The position numbers were made by a program, and so were the translations under genes. The notes under the pieces were generated by a model. The model saw only the letters and a list, made by a program, of their open reading frames with translations, did no database searches and was not told the origin of the DNA. Below are positions 23,917 to 32,596 of a stretch of 32,596 bases of DNA, piece after piece (within the stretch, counting starts at the first letter, position 1; every line of letters begins with the position of its first letter). The stretch is from Pseudomonadota bacterium (lineage in GTDB: Bacteria > Pseudomonadota > Gammaproteobacteria > Steroidobacterales > Steroidobacteraceae), in NCBI GenBank assembly GCA_021790795.1, contig JAJYFU010000020.1, positions 1-32,596 of the forward strand, written 5' to 3'.

Positions 23917-26406
23917 CTAAAAACTGACTGAAAGCGAGGCATAGACCAGTCGCGGAGCGCCCGGATTGGCGATGACGTAGCCGCCCGTCGGGGTCTGGAA
24001 ATAACCACCCGAGCTGACGTATTCTGTGGAGTTGTAAGCCTTGTTCGCCAGATTGAGCAACTGCACCGAGATGGTGCTGCCGCGGACGCCCGGTATGAGC
24101 GAGTTGAACCAGCCGGTCCGCGCCCAGACCGACACGTTCACGAGATCGTATGCGGGATTGGTCAGCGTCGACGGCAGTCCGGTATTCTTGTTGAATAGGT
24201 ACCGCGTGCCGACGTATTGATCCCATAGCGTGGCACGTACCCGGGCGGTGGGCAGGCGGAACCGGTAGGTGACCCCGGCATTGAGCGTCTCTTTCGGGGA
24301 GTTCGGCACCGGCAAGCCATAGCCGGTGGGTTGCGGTCCAGCCGGGCTCACGGCGGAGGTGAACTCGTTCCAGCGGCTGCTCAAATAGCCGAAATTTGCG
24401 AAGCCGCTCCAATGGCGGCTGAACGCGGCGCGAAGGGACAGATCGACACCCTTGAGCGTCGCCGAGCCATAGCCGAAATAGATCACATTGGGGTTTTGGG
24501 CCGTCGAGTACGTGAGCGTCTCATCGCTCATCAGCGAATGGAAATAGTCGACGGAAGCATAGACATCCCGCATCGCTCCGAGGCGCGGTGCGGCGTAGCG
24601 CGCTCCCACGTCGTATTCCTCGGCCCGCGCGGGTCTCAGTGATGCCAGGTTGAGCGGATACTGGTCGAGGTTCCCGGAATTTGGGTTGTGACGGGTGATC
24701 GAGAAATTGCCAAAGAGATTTAGATCACGGACGAGCTCGTAATTGACGCCGATCGAGGGCTCGAGGCGGACGAAATCCGTCGATTCATCGGGGCTCTTGT
24801 CGTAGCCGCTGAATGCGAAGGTCTTGCCGTTGACGCTGATCAAGCCTCCGGGCCCGAAACTCGGACCGGGCTGGCCGTATGCGCAGCTGCCGTCGGTGAT
24901 GTGGTACTCGAGACACACCTGCGTCGGGCTCATGTTCGAAAAATCGGTGATGAACTGGACGATGCGGATCCCGGGAACGATCTTCAAGCGCGGAATCGGC
25001 CGGAAGTCGTCCTGCAGGAACGCGGCCCAATAGACGCTGGTCGTCGTATTGAAATCAGTCTGCTCGGGGCGAGCCAGGGAGCTGCCGTCAAAAGTGGAAT
25101 AGCCCTGGTAATCGCTTTTTGCTCGGGCGGCGACGAGATAGCCGCCGAAACTCAGGGTGTCCATGCGGTCGAACCGCTCGTCGAATGCGAGCCGATCGCC
25201 GAAAGTCTTCGAGCGCTCGATGTAGTGCTCGTAATTGGTCGGGTTGCCGTACAGGGCGTAGAGGGGATTGGCCGGAAGCAGATAGTTGTTCGCCCGCAAG
25301 TGGCGCACCTTGCCGATGCGGACCCAGATCATGTTCGACATTTTCATGTTCCGGGATAATGTAAGGTGCAAGTGGGACCAGAGCAGCCAGTTGTTGATCA
25401 GGATGGTCTTGTGCCACACCGTGCGCGGCAGCGTCGCATAGAAGCCGCTCGTCCGCTGACTGTAGGGCGTGCCGATGCCCAAGCCCCCGGAATCGACCAG
25501 CGGAACGGGGCTGAGGGGAATCATGTTCGGACGCCATTCGTGGTTGCGCTGGTAATAGGCGCCGAAGCTGACGGAGCCGGCGTCGATAAGTTTTCGCGTC
25601 TTGATGTAAGCCTCCTCGGTGTCCGCGGGGAGACTGTCCGGAGTGGTGCGGATGGACTTGCTGCGTCCCGATGCGATACCGAACACGGTTGACCAGCCGT
25701 GAATTGCTCCGGTGTTGTAGACGGCGGAAGAGTCGAGTGTCTCGGAGCTGCCGCCGGCGAGCATCACCTTGCCCCCCGCGCGCGGCGCGGGCTGCACTGG
25801 AATGAAGTCGATGGTTCCGCCGAGGCTGTTGTACCAGCGTTCGCGAGGGTTGCCGGGACCAACGATGACGTTCTCCCCCGACATAAGCACTCCCAGCGGG
25901 ATCTCTACGGAATGCCAGCCGGTGCCTTGGCTCAGACTGTTGAGAGGGACGCCGTCGAACTCGGCGGTTATGGCGTTTGTCTCCAGGTCGCCGGGAATGC
26001 TGTTGTAGCCGACTTTGATGCCACGAATGGAGATCTGCTGACGTCCGGTGGCGCTGAAATTATCGGTTCCCGAGACGTAGACGTTCGGCAGCGCGGTGAG
26101 CGCCTGGGTGCCGCCGGCGTCGGGTCCGAAGAGGGAAATCATCGAGCGCGTGACGGATTCGGCGGGTTGCGAGGAATTCCGCAGTTGTTTCGGCGTGAGA
26201 ACTTGACTGGTGAAGTCCCGGTAGCCCTGAATGGTGACGGACCTGAGCACCGCGGAGGTGTCGGGGACGGGTTTCGGGAGCCGGAGGGCGGCGGCGGGCG
26301 CGGGTGCCAGAGGCGTGGCATTCGGCGCCGCATGAGCCGGGAAGGCACCGGTCAACAGCACCGGACCGAGAATCAGTTGCACGGCTGCTCGCACACGGTG
26401 ATTCAT
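23917..26406 (-). CDS. TonB-dependent outer-membrane receptor
   Basis: Outer-membrane beta-barrel transporter, 829 aa. The signal peptide ends at PAHA (about residue 27), followed by a Pro/Ala-rich stretch and a TonB-box-like LRSVTIQG. The plug domain has RQQISIRGIKVGYNS and WYNSLGGTIDFIPV. The barrel consists of alternating aromatic strands and ends in the typical LSVSF, with a terminal Phe for outer-membrane insertion. Later strands such as EEYDVGARY and LFNKNTG fit the siderophore/cobalamin-type group, but the substrate cannot be read from sequence. A link to cobalamin for NrdJ is possible but not shown. ATG at 26406 has GAGG 7 nt upstream. No TonB, ExbBD or ABC genes are adjacent. Confidence 0.92.
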   Translation of the reverse strand: MNHRVRAAVQLILGPVLLTGAFPAHAAPNATPLAPAPAAALRLPKPVPDTSAVLRSVTIQGYRDFTSQVLTPKQLRNSSQPAESVTRSMISLFGPDAGGTQALTALPNVYVSGTDNFSATGRQQISIRGIKVGYNSIPGDLETNAITAEFDGVPLNSLSQGTGWHSVEIPLGVLMSGENVIVGPGNPRERWYNSLGGTIDFIPVQPAPRAGGKVMLAGGSSETLDSSAVYNTGAIHGWSTVFGIASGRSKSIRTTPDSLPADTEEAYIKTRKLIDAGSVSFGAYYQRNHEWRPNMIPLSPVPLVDSGGLGIGTPYSQRTSGFYATLPRTVWHKTILINNWLLWSHLHLTLSRNMKMSNMIWVRIGKVRHLRANNYLLPANPLYALYGNPTNYEHYIERSKTFGDRLAFDERFDRMDTLSFGGYLVAARAKSDYQGYSTFDGSSLARPEQTDFNTTTSVYWAAFLQDDFRPIPRLKIVPGIRIVQFITDFSNMSPTQVCLEYHITDGSCAYGQPGPSFGPGGLISVNGKTFAFSGYDKSPDESTDFVRLEPSIGVNYELVRDLNLFGNFSITRHNPNSGNLDQYPLNLASLRPARAEEYDVGARYAAPRLGAMRDVYASVDYFHSLMSDETLTYSTAQNPNVIYFGYGSATLKGVDLSLRAAFSRHWSGFANFGYLSSRWNEFTSAVSPAGPQPTGYGLPVPNSPKETLNAGVTYRFRLPTARVRATLWDQYVGTRYLFNKNTGLPSTLTNPAYDLVNVSVWARTGWFNSLIPGVRGSTISVQLLNLANKAYNSTEYVSSGGYFQTPTGGYVIANPGAPRLVYASLSVSF

Positions 26407-26792
26407 ATGAGACCTCGTTGTCGCGTGGCGGGTCGGAGCGTCGCAACCGTAATTGCGGTGTGTGACGCCCGGGTTGCCGGAGGGTTGCGGCCTTGTGACA
26501 GCGTGCGGCGGGGAAGCAGATATGCGCGGGAAGACGCTGATTTTTCAGGGTGTTGCGGTGCCGGCGTGGGGATGCTGGAGGCGGCCATCACAGCGTTGAC
26601 AAGGCGGGCGGCGCGACCGATGGCCGTCGGCAGGTAAGGCGAATGGGGTCATCTCGGGATGAGGGTGCGGCGCCTGCGGGAGGATCCCGGGGTGCTTGGG
26701 CGCGCATGCCGAGAGTCACATACGCAATCACCACGAACTGGCTTCGCGGTCGCGCGATTGGTGGCCGTGCGGCAATCGGATATATCTGCGGC
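26407..26792. other. Divergent intergenic region tonB receptor / ftsH
   Basis: This 386 bp region holds no convincing gene. The ftsH frame stays open upstream to 26550, but that stretch is not like FtsH. It contains the TonB receptor ribosome site and a candidate promoter abutting the ftsH start. A TTGACA at 26596-26601 has no -10 box at the right distance. Confidence 0.55.
26758..26786 (+). promoter_or_regulatory. Candidate promoter placing +1 at the ftsH ATG
   Basis: TTGGTG (26758-26763) and TATATC (26781-26786) are 17 bp apart, and the expected start of transcription, about 7 nt on, coincides with the A of the ATG at 26793. No good ribosome site precedes that ATG. This would give a leaderless mRNA. 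Confidence 0.3.
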
Positions 26793-28811
26793 ATGGAACC
26801 AGACGGTCCGGGTGCGCCGAATGTACGCGGGGGTCCGAAGCTCGGAAGCTCGGATCCTCGAAAAGACGGTAAGCTCGGGCGGACCGGGCCGAAGTTCATG
26901 GTGCCGCCGTGGTACTGGCTGGTGCTCGCGGGGCTGATATTTGCGATGGAGTTCTACTTTGCTCCGTCGCAGGTCGTCGCCATTCCATACAGCGAGTTCA
27001 AGACATTGCTCGCCGCGGGGAAGGTACGCGAGGCCAAGGTTGGGCCGAGCACGATCGATGCGCGGATTGACATCAACGGAGCGAAGGGCCTGCTTGCGCC
27101 CGACGATTACAGCCGGCTGATGGCGCGGCGGTCAGCGGTGAAATCGGACGTTCGTGAGATCGAGACCGAGCGCGTCGACGATCCAGAGCTCACCGCGCAG
27201 CTTCAGGCGGCGCACGTCCGCTATTCGGGAGTCGCGCAGAACATCTGGTTGCGCAGTCTTCTCGGCTGGATCCTGCCGATCGGAGTGCTCGTGCTCGTGT
27301 GGATCTGGCTGATGCGCCGCGGTCCAGGTGCGAATCTGACCATGGGCATCGGGCAGAGCAAGGCGAAGGTCTATGTCGAATCGACGACCGGTGTGCGTTT
27401 TGCGGATGTCGCCGGGATCGATGAGGCGAAGCAGGAGCTGGAGGAAGTGGTGCAATTCCTGCGCACGCCGGAGCGCTTTCGCGGCCTGGGCGGGAAGATC
27501 CCCAAGGGCGTGCTGATCGTGGGTGCGCCGGGTACGGGCAAGACGCTGCTGGCAAAGGCGGTGGCGGGGGAGGCCGGCGTGCCGTTCCTGTCCATCAGTG
27601 GCTCGGAATTCGTCGAGATGTTCGTCGGCGTGGGTGCGGCGCGGGTGCGTGATCTGTTCGCACAGGCGCAGCAGCGGGCGCCATGCATCATTTTCATCGA
27701 TGAACTCGACGCGCTTGGCAAGGCCCGGGGGGTCGGCGGCCTGACCGGCAACGACGAGCGGGAGCAGACGCTGAATCAGCTCCTGGTGCAAATGGATGGA
27801 TTCGATTCCCAGAACGGGGTCATCATCCTGGCCGCGACGAACCGACCGGAGATCCTCGATCCGGCGTTGTTGCGTCCGGGCCGGTTCGATCGGCACGTGG
27901 CGATCGATCGACCGGATATCAAGGGACGGGAGGCGATACTCAAGGTTCATGCCAAAGACGTCGTGCTCGGTCCGGACGTGGATTTGGCCGTCGTCGCGGC
28001 GAAGACCCCGGGCTTCGCCGGCGCGGATCTGGCGAACATCGTCAATGAAGCGGCGTTGCACGCCGCTCGGGAGAATAAGAAGGCGGTGGAGGCCATGGAT
28101 TTTGACGAGGCGATCGAGCGGGTCGTTGCAGGTCTCGAGAAGCGCAACCGAGTCATGAATCCCAAGGAAAAGGAAACGGTCGCCTACCACGAGGCCGGAC
28201 ACGCTCTCGTTGCTGAGAGCCGCCCGCATGCCGACCGCGTCAGCAAGATCTCGATCATTCCCCGCGGAATCGGTGCGCTGGGTTACACGATGCAACTGCC
28301 TACCGAGGAGCGGTACCTGTTGAAGCGCAGCGAACTGCTCGATCGGTTGGATGTCCTGCTCGGCGGCCGTGTCGCCGAGGAGCTGGTGTACGGCGATGTC
28401 TCGACCGGTGCGCAGGATGACCTGCAGCGCGCAACGGACATGGCGCGGCACATGATCACGCAGTACGGCATGAGCGAGCGTCTCGGACAGGTCGCTTTCG
28501 ATGCGGCGCGTCCCGGGGCTTATCTGGCGGTGCCGCAAGCACCCCAACAGGTCACCTACAGTGAGGAGACCGCAAGGATCATCGACGAGGAGGTTGGACG
28601 GCTGATCAGGGAGGCGCATGATCGCGTTGCGGAGACGCTCGGCGCGCAACGCGACGTTCTGGAGGGTCTTGCCAAGCTGTTGCTGGTGCGCGAGGTGGTT
28701 GATCGGGCGGCGCTCGATGAGCTGCTGCGGCCCAAGCGGGATCTGGGCAGCGCCGCGTCCGGGGGGGAACTGAAGAAGGACGTGCCGGCCGCGGCGGCTT
28801 CGCGGGCGTAG
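26793..28811 (+). CDS. ftsH: ATP-dependent zinc metalloprotease FtsH (accessory copy likely)
   Basis: Membrane-bound AAA+ protease, 672 aa, that degrades damaged membrane and soluble proteins. Layout: a Gly/Pro-rich N-tail (1-36), TM1 (39-56), a periplasmic domain (about 57-148), and TM2 (about 153-171). Next come Walker A GAPGTGKT (244-251), Walker [10 protein letters not shown], the second region of homology [20 protein letters not shown], and the zinc motif HEAGH (466-470). The third zinc ligand, Asp, is in [12 protein letters not shown]. All motifs are intact. The long soluble tail before TM1 is unusual: housekeeping FtsH starts almost at TM1. The pore motif [10 protein letters not shown] is present, with FVEMFVGVG as usual. 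It is convergent with the PDH/ACP operon and divergent from the TonB receptor. Confidence 0.95.
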   Translation: MEPDGPGAPNVRGGPKLGSSDPRKDGKLGRTGPKFMVPPWYWLVLAGLIFAMEFYFAPSQVVAIPYSEFKTLLAAGKVREAKVGPSTIDARIDINGAKGLLAPDDYSRLMARRSAVKSDVREIETERVDDPELTAQLQAAHVRYSGVAQNIWLRSLLGWILPIGVLVLVWIWLMRRGPGANLTMGIGQSKAKVYVESTTGVRFADVAGIDEAKQELEEVVQFLRTPERFRGLGGKIPKGVLIVGAPGTGKTLLAKAVAGEAGVPFLSISGSEFVEMFVGVGAARVRDLFAQAQQRAPCIIFIDELDALGKARGVGGLTGNDEREQTLNQLLVQMDGFDSQNGVIILAATNRPEILDPALLRPGRFDRHVAIDRPDIKGREAILKVHAKDVVLGPDVDLAVVAAKTPGFAGADLANIVNEAALHAARENKKAVEAMDFDEAIERVVAGLEKRNRVMNPKEKETVAYHEAGHALVAESRPHADRVSKISIIPRGIGALGYTMQLPTEERYLLKRSELLDRLDVLLGGRVAEELVYGDVSTGAQDDLQRATDMARHMITQYGMSERLGQVAFDAARPGAYLAVPQAPQQVTYSEETARIIDEEVGRLIREAHDRVAETLGAQRDVLEGLAKLLLVREVVDRAALDELLRPKRDLGSAASGGELKKDVPAAAASRA

Positions 28812-28871
28812 GGGGGCGGCGCCCTGCGGATCTGCTCGGGACTCAATGTGATTCCGGTCATGCATGCACCC

Positions 28872-29159
28872 TCATTCGCTCGGGGAGACGGTCCGCGGCG
28901 GGGTTTCGGGCTTCGCGGCGAGTTGCGCTTGTACGAACTGCTCCGCGGCGGTCAGGCTGGCAAGCTGGGAGTAGTCGGTCTCGGCGATCGCGATTCCGAA
29001 GGTCTCGCTGACCGCGGTGGCGAAGTGCAGGGCGTCCATCGAGTCGAAATCGAATTGGTCACGCAGATTGCGCCCCGGGTCGACGCGGTCCGGTTCGATA
29101 TCGGGCGCCACGCTCGCCAGGAGGGAGAGCAGTTTGGTACGGATTTCACTCGAGTCCAC
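28872..29159 (-). CDS. Acyl carrier protein
   Basis: A 95-residue acidic carrier protein. The phosphopantetheine site is DSM with S40 (FDFDSMDALHF), flanked by the usual helix II. Typical ACP is 75-80 aa; the extra residues are a C-terminal Pro-rich tail (KPETPPRTVSPSE). GTG start at 29159 is preceded by GGAGGAT. It lies 16 nt behind the E2 gene, so it is the last gene of the PDH operon. It is not with fatty-acid genes. One explanation is that it supplies octanoyl groups for lipoylating the neighbouring E2; another is that the upstream acyl-CoA synthetase-like enzyme charges it. Both are inference. Confidence 0.92.
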   Translation of the reverse strand: MDSSEIRTKLLSLLASVAPDIEPDRVDPGRNLRDQFDFDSMDALHFATAVSETFGIAIAETDYSQLASLTAAEQFVQAQLAAKPETPPRTVSPSE

Positions 29160-29175
29160 GGGCAGGATCCTCCGC

Positions 29176-30363
29176 TCAGAGAGATTGCGGATGAGCGAGC
29201 AAGTCGGCGATGGTGCGCAGGAAGCGCGAGCCGACCCTTCCGTCGGTGACCCGATGGTCTGCCGCGAGCGTCAGGACCAGAATCGGCCGCACGATGATTT
29301 GTCCATTCTGGACCCATGCCTGATCGCGGATCGCTCCGGCGCCGACGATCGCGACTTGCGGGGGATTGATGATGGGATAGAGGACGTCGATACCGTCACC
29401 GCCGAGGCTCGTGACGGTGATCGTGGCCGCGGTGAACTCGCCGGAGCGCAGGTGCCCCGCGCGTACTCGCGTTACGAGCGCGCTGAAGTCGCGCATCAAC
29501 GTGGCGAGGTCTTTCTGATCGGCATCCAGCAATGCAGGGGCGACCAGCCCGCCGCCGCGAACGGCGATCGCCGCGCCGACGTGCACGGTGGCGGAGGGCA
29601 CGAAGCGGCCGCCGCGGAAGTATCCGTTGAAGCCTTCGATGCGCGCCGCGGCGAGCGCCACGGCCTTCGTGACGAGCACGGCCTCGATCAGCCTGTCTTT
29701 CACGGGAAGCGGCGCGTTGTATTGGGTCAACCAGGCGCGTGCCGGGCCGAAATCGAGGCTGTGTCCGAGATAGTAGTGGGGGATTTCACGCTTGGCGCGG
29801 GCCATTGCGGCGCCGATCGACGCGCGCATGACCGCTTGCGCATCGGTGGGCACGGCGGGAGTCTTCGCAGCCTGCTTCTCGACGTCCTTGATGTGCACGA
29901 CGCCGCCGGCGGCGGCAGTGGCGAGATCCTCGAGCGCGATGCCGAGCTCTCGAGCACGGCGGCGCGCCGCCGGTGAGATGCCTGCAGGCGCTTGCGCCGC
30001 GACAGGCGGGGCGGCGGGTGCCGAGGAAGGCGCGGTCATCGGGGATTCGACCGCCGCTCCAACCGGTTGCGGGGAACGCGGCCGCGGCGCGCTCGGTGTC
30101 GGTGTCGGCGGCGCGCGCGAGACGCCTTCGGTCTCGATTATGGCGAGTGCGGCGCCGACCGGGATTTCGGTGCCGGGTTGCACGAGGTGCTCCACCAGTC
30201 GTCCGTCATCGTATGACTCGATATCGATCAGTCCCTTGGTCGTCTCCACGGTCGCCAGCGGCTCGCCGGGCCGGATCTGCTCGCCCGGCTGCTTGAGCCA
30301 CTGGGTCAGTCTCGCGCGCTCCATGTCCGCGCCGAGTGATGGCAGGCGGAATTCGCTTCGCAT
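29176..30363 (-). CDS. pdhC: Pyruvate (2-oxo acid) dehydrogenase E2, dihydrolipoamide acyltransferase
   Basis: Core subunit of 395 aa that carries the acyl group on lipoate and passes it to CoA. It has one lipoyl domain (1-78) with K43 in ETTKGLIDIE. A Pro/Ala-rich linker follows, then a peripheral-subunit-binding domain (about 130-165, ISPAARRRARELG). The catalytic domain ends with H370 and D374 in DHRVTDG. A single lipoyl domain and this linker resemble Gram-positive and mitochondrial-type E2, unlike the three-lipoyl E. coli form. Start at 30363 ([11 protein letters not shown]) overlaps the E1-beta stop by one base and has GGGAG upstream. No E3 gene is in the window, so E3 must come from elsewhere. 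Acyl specificity (acetyl or another) is not certain. Confidence 0.93.
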   Translation of the reverse strand: MRSEFRLPSLGADMERARLTQWLKQPGEQIRPGEPLATVETTKGLIDIESYDDGRLVEHLVQPGTEIPVGAALAIIETEGVSRAPPTPTPSAPRPRSPQPVGAAVESPMTAPSSAPAAPPVAAQAPAGISPAARRRARELGIALEDLATAAAGGVVHIKDVEKQAAKTPAVPTDAQAVMRASIGAAMARAKREIPHYYLGHSLDFGPARAWLTQYNAPLPVKDRLIEAVLVTKAVALAAARIEGFNGYFRGGRFVPSATVHVGAAIAVRGGGLVAPALLDADQKDLATLMRDFSALVTRVRAGHLRSGEFTAATITVTSLGGDGIDVLYPIINPPQVAIVGAGAIRDQAWVQNGQIIVRPILVLTLAADHRVTDGRVGSRFLRTIADLLAHPQSL

Positions 30364-31376
30364 CAGGCACTCCCGCCGCGGGTCAGCATTTCGCGCACCG
30401 CGCTGGCGATTCTCGCGGCACTCGGCAGTGCGGTCTCCTCGAGATGCTTGGCGTATGGTACGGGAACCTCCGCCGTGCACACGCGCGCCACGGGCGCGTC
30501 GAGTTCATAGAACGCCTGTTCGACGAGTCGGGTGGTCACTTCAGCCGAGAGGCTGCCGCTGCGCCAGCCCTCATCCACGATGACGGCGTGGCGCGTGCGG
30601 CGCACGCTCGATACGATGGTCGCATCGTCAAGCGGGCGGAGCGTGCGCAAATCGAGAACCTCCGCCTGGATACCCTCCGAGGCGAGGGTCGTGGCGGCCT
30701 CGAGACACTTGTACAGACTCCACCCGTAGGTGATGAGCGTGACATCGCGGCCGGGCCGACGGATGGCCGCGTGCTCGAGATCGACCCGCTCGATCCCGGG
30801 AGTTAGGGAGCCTTCCATGTTGTAGAGATACAGGTGCTCGAACAGCAGCACCGGATCCGGGGATTCGAGGGCAGCGGCCAGCATATAGCGGGCATCGTCG
30901 ATGGTGGCGGGCACCGCAATCCGAAGTCCCGGGATATGGGCATACCAGCCCTCCAGGCTGTGGGAGTGTTGGGCGGCGAGCTGACGCCCGGCCCCCGTGG
31001 CGAGGCGGATGACGACCGGGACATTGAGCTGTCCGCCGGACATATGGCTCAGCGTCGCGGCGTTGTTCACGATCTGATCGAGAGCGAGCAGACTGAAGTT
31101 GACCGTCATGACCTCGACGATGGGGCGCAGGCCGGCGAGCGCCGCGCCAATTCCCGCGCCGACGAACGCGGACTCCGAAAGCGGGGTATCCCGGATGCGC
31201 TCGTCCCCGAATTCCTCGAGCAACCCTTTGCTTACCGCGTAGCTTCCGCCATAGCGGCCCACGTCCTCGCCCATGAGAAAAGTCCGTGGATCGCCGCGCA
31301 GCGCGCAGCGAATCGCCTCGCGCACGGCGTCGCGATAGCTCAGGCGGGCTTGAGCCTCAGGAGGCGCGCTCGGCAT
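30363..31376 (-). CDS. pdhB: Pyruvate dehydrogenase E1 component, beta subunit
   Basis: Beta chain of the thiamine-diphosphate decarboxylase, 337 aa, the usual length. It begins [27 protein letters not shown] matches the conserved glutamate region that activates TPP, followed by [42 protein letters not shown] is the conserved active-site loop. Start at 31376 (MPSAPPEAQ) overlaps pdhA by 20 nt, with TGGAG about 11 nt upstream; the frame is open to 31460 only because of overlap. Sequence layout is of the alpha2-beta2 type (separate alpha and beta), not of the single-chain AceE type in E. coli. Confidence 0.95.
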   Translation of the reverse strand: MPSAPPEAQARLSYRDAVREAIRCALRGDPRTFLMGEDVGRYGGSYAVSKGLLEEFGDERIRDTPLSESAFVGAGIGAALAGLRPIVEVMTVNFSLLALDQIVNNAATLSHMSGGQLNVPVVIRLATGAGRQLAAQHSHSLEGWYAHIPGLRIAVPATIDDARYMLAAALESPDPVLLFEHLYLYNMEGSLTPGIERVDLEHAAIRRPGRDVTLITYGWSLYKCLEAATTLASEGIQAEVLDLRTLRPLDDATIVSSVRRTRHAVIVDEGWRSGSLSAEVTTRLVEQAFYELDAPVARVCTAEVPVPYAKHLEETALPSAARIASAVREMLTRGGSA

Positions 31377-32346
31377 ACACGAATCGCTCCAGATCAGCCG
31401 CCGGCTCCCACGGGGAACTGTCGGCAAACTGCACGGCCGCGTCGATTTCGGACGCGGCATCGTCCTCGAGGCGCCGATAATCCTCTTCGGTCATCAGGCC
31501 GAGGGCTTTCATGCGCGTGGTGAGCGTTACGATCGGTCCCTTCTTCCGCCACGCCTCGATCTCCGACTTCTCGCGGTAGAGCTGCGGATCGAACATCGAG
31601 TGGGCGCGGAAGCGGTAGGTGCGCATCTCGAGGAAGGCCGGACCGCCCTGATTGCGGATCTTATCCGCGGCGTTGTTGACCGCATGCTCGACGGACGAGA
31701 CATCCATGCCGTCCACCGCGGTCGACTCGATGCGATACGCGCGGGCCTTGGCGGCGATGTCCGTTTCCGCCTGCGCACGCTCGAGCGCCGTGCCCATCGC
31801 GTACAGATTGTTCTCGCAGAGGAAGAGGACCGGTAGCTTCCATATGGACGCGAGATTGAGCGTCTCGTGGAATTCTCCCTCGGCGACGGCGCCGTCGCCG
31901 AAGAAGCAGGCGGTGATGTCGCTCTGGCGCTGGAGTTGTTGCGCGAGCGCAAGACCGGCGGCGATGGGCAAACCACCGGCCACGATGGCGTTGCCGCCGT
32001 AAAATCGCCGGGAAGCGTCGAAGATATGCATCGAGCCTCCCCGACCGCGGCTGCAGCCGGTCTGCCTGCCGAACAGCTCCGCCATGATTTTGTTCATGGG
32101 GATGCCGCGCGCAAGCGCATGGCCATGCTCCCGATAGGTGGAAACGATGGCATCGCCGGGGCGTAACGCGCGCATGGCGCCGACCGCGACGGCTTCCTCC
32201 CCGTTATACAGGTGCAGGAATCCGCGAATCTTCGCCTCCCCGTACAGTTGATAACACCGGTCCTCGAAGCCGCGAATGCGCATCATCTCCCGCAGAAGCT
32301 CCAGGCCGTGCTCCCGGGTGAGCGCGACTTCGGTACCGGCGCTCAC
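31357..32346 (-). CDS. pdhA: Pyruvate dehydrogenase E1 component, alpha subunit
   Basis: TPP-binding chain of E1, 329 aa. The TPP motif is [22 protein letters not shown] ... CENN. The substrate-side signature includes [22 protein letters not shown] and [10 protein letters not shown]. The phosphorylation-loop counterpart [11 protein letters not shown] is also present. GTG start at 32346 overlaps the stop of the upstream synthetase (GTGA), so the two are coupled. Substrate is most likely pyruvate; acetoin dehydrogenase chains look alike, and the gene order synthetase-E1a-E1b-E2-ACP does not settle which. Confidence 0.95.
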   Translation of the reverse strand: MSAGTEVALTREHGLELLREMMRIRGFEDRCYQLYGEAKIRGFLHLYNGEEAVAVGAMRALRPGDAIVSTYREHGHALARGIPMNKIMAELFGRQTGCSRGRGGSMHIFDASRRFYGGNAIVAGGLPIAAGLALAQQLQRQSDITACFFGDGAVAEGEFHETLNLASIWKLPVLFLCENNLYAMGTALERAQAETDIAAKARAYRIESTAVDGMDVSSVEHAVNNAADKIRNQGGPAFLEMRTYRFRAHSMFDPQLYREKSEIEAWRKKGPIVTLTTRMKALGLMTEEDYRRLEDDAASEIDAAVQFADSSPWEPAADLERFVYAERAS

Positions 32347-32596
32347 GCCTTTCCCTCGAGCGTCGAGAGATCCCCTTCCGGGAGCCCCAGCTCCCGTGCG
32401 CGCAGGAGACGGCGCATGATCTTGCCGCTGCGGGTGCGAGGCAGACTCTCCTTGAAGGCGATCTCCCGTGGGGCCACGGCCGCTCCGAGCTGCCGGCGGG
32501 CATGTCCCATGATCTTGCGGCGCAGCGCCTCGTCCGCGACGAAGCCGGATTTCAGCTCGACGAAGGCCTTCACCGCCTGTCCGGCAATGGGATCCG
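32343..32596 (-). CDS. Acetyl-CoA synthetase-like AMP-forming enzyme, C-terminal end only
   Basis: The last 84 residues of an AMP-forming acyl-CoA synthetase; the rest lies to the right of the window. The C-terminal domain pattern [10 protein letters not shown] ... [26 protein letters not shown] is that of acetate-CoA ligase. The lysine in RSGKIMRR is the catalytic residue usually controlled by acetylation. The tail [12 protein letters not shown] is also acetyl-CoA-synthetase-like. Its stop overlaps the pdhA start. Together with PDH it would feed acetyl-CoA from acetate and from pyruvate. Because only the end is visible, another short-chain acyl-CoA or acyl-ACP synthetase is possible. Confidence 0.88.
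   Translation of the reverse strand, partial: DPIAGQAVKAFVELKSGFVADEALRRKIMGHARRQLGAAVAPREIAFKESLPRTRSGKIMRRLLRARELGLPEGDLSTLEGKA

Noticed and set aside
26596-26601. TTGACA upstream of ftsH
   Set aside because: No plausible -10 box at the correct distance.
27132-28865. Minus-strand open frame of 577 codons over ftsH
   Set aside because: Antisense to FtsH, whose catalytic motifs are all intact on the plus strand.
1-32596. CRISPR array, insertion sequence, attachment site or riboswitch
   Set aside because: No regularly spaced direct repeats, transposase, integrase or known aptamer core was seen.

Overview
This is a GC-rich stretch, about two thirds G+C by eye, with tightly packed bacterial genes. 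A TonB-dependent receptor, a Tat-exported protein, class II ribonucleotide reductase and Hyf-type membrane subunits suggest a Gram-negative bacterium, probably a proteobacterium. The sequence alone does not settle the taxon. I found no rRNA, tRNA, CRISPR array, transposase or recognisable transcription regulator.

Layout, left to right. (1) 1-2335, minus: the two-gene start of a molybdenum hydroxylase (2Fe-2S subunit, then a large subunit that runs off the left edge), behind a stand-alone GroEL (2501-4123, minus). (2) 4491-7851, plus: PolX repair polymerase, then an enolase with a recognisable promoter. (3) 8021-15455, minus: six tightly coupled genes for a membrane complex of the hydrogenase-4/complex I family. 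Its large subunit has lost all four Ni-Fe cysteine ligands, so it looks like an Ehr (energy-converting hydrogenase-related) complex and not a hydrogenase. (4) 15876-16589, plus: an orphan P-loop ATPase, divergent from the Ehr operon. The shared upstream region holds two inverted copies of a ~50 bp element, one pointing at each gene. (5) 16629-21739, minus: Tat-exported DsrE-like protein, periplasmic binding protein, fused DoxD-DoxA thiosulfate:quinone oxidoreductase, a doubtful small ORF, and B12-dependent ribonucleotide reductase NrdJ. (6) 22318-26406: a hyaluronan/chitin-synthase-like glycosyltransferase (plus) and a TonB receptor (minus). (7) 26793-28811, plus: an FtsH protease. (8) 28872-32596, minus: acyl-CoA synthetase (partial), pyruvate dehydrogenase E1 alpha, E1 beta, E2 and an acyl carrier protein, as one operon.

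How it fits together (inference): many of these genes look like accessory versions of housekeeping functions (GroEL, enolase, FtsH, PDH, ACP, oxygen-independent NrdJ, PolX) around an ion-pumping Ehr complex and a sulfur-oxidation module. That is what one would expect of an accessory island for survival under low oxygen or low energy with protein and DNA damage. The most notable system is the Ehr complex, with its fused ferredoxin/NuoB-like subunit and its mirrored promoter region shared with an unknown ATPase.
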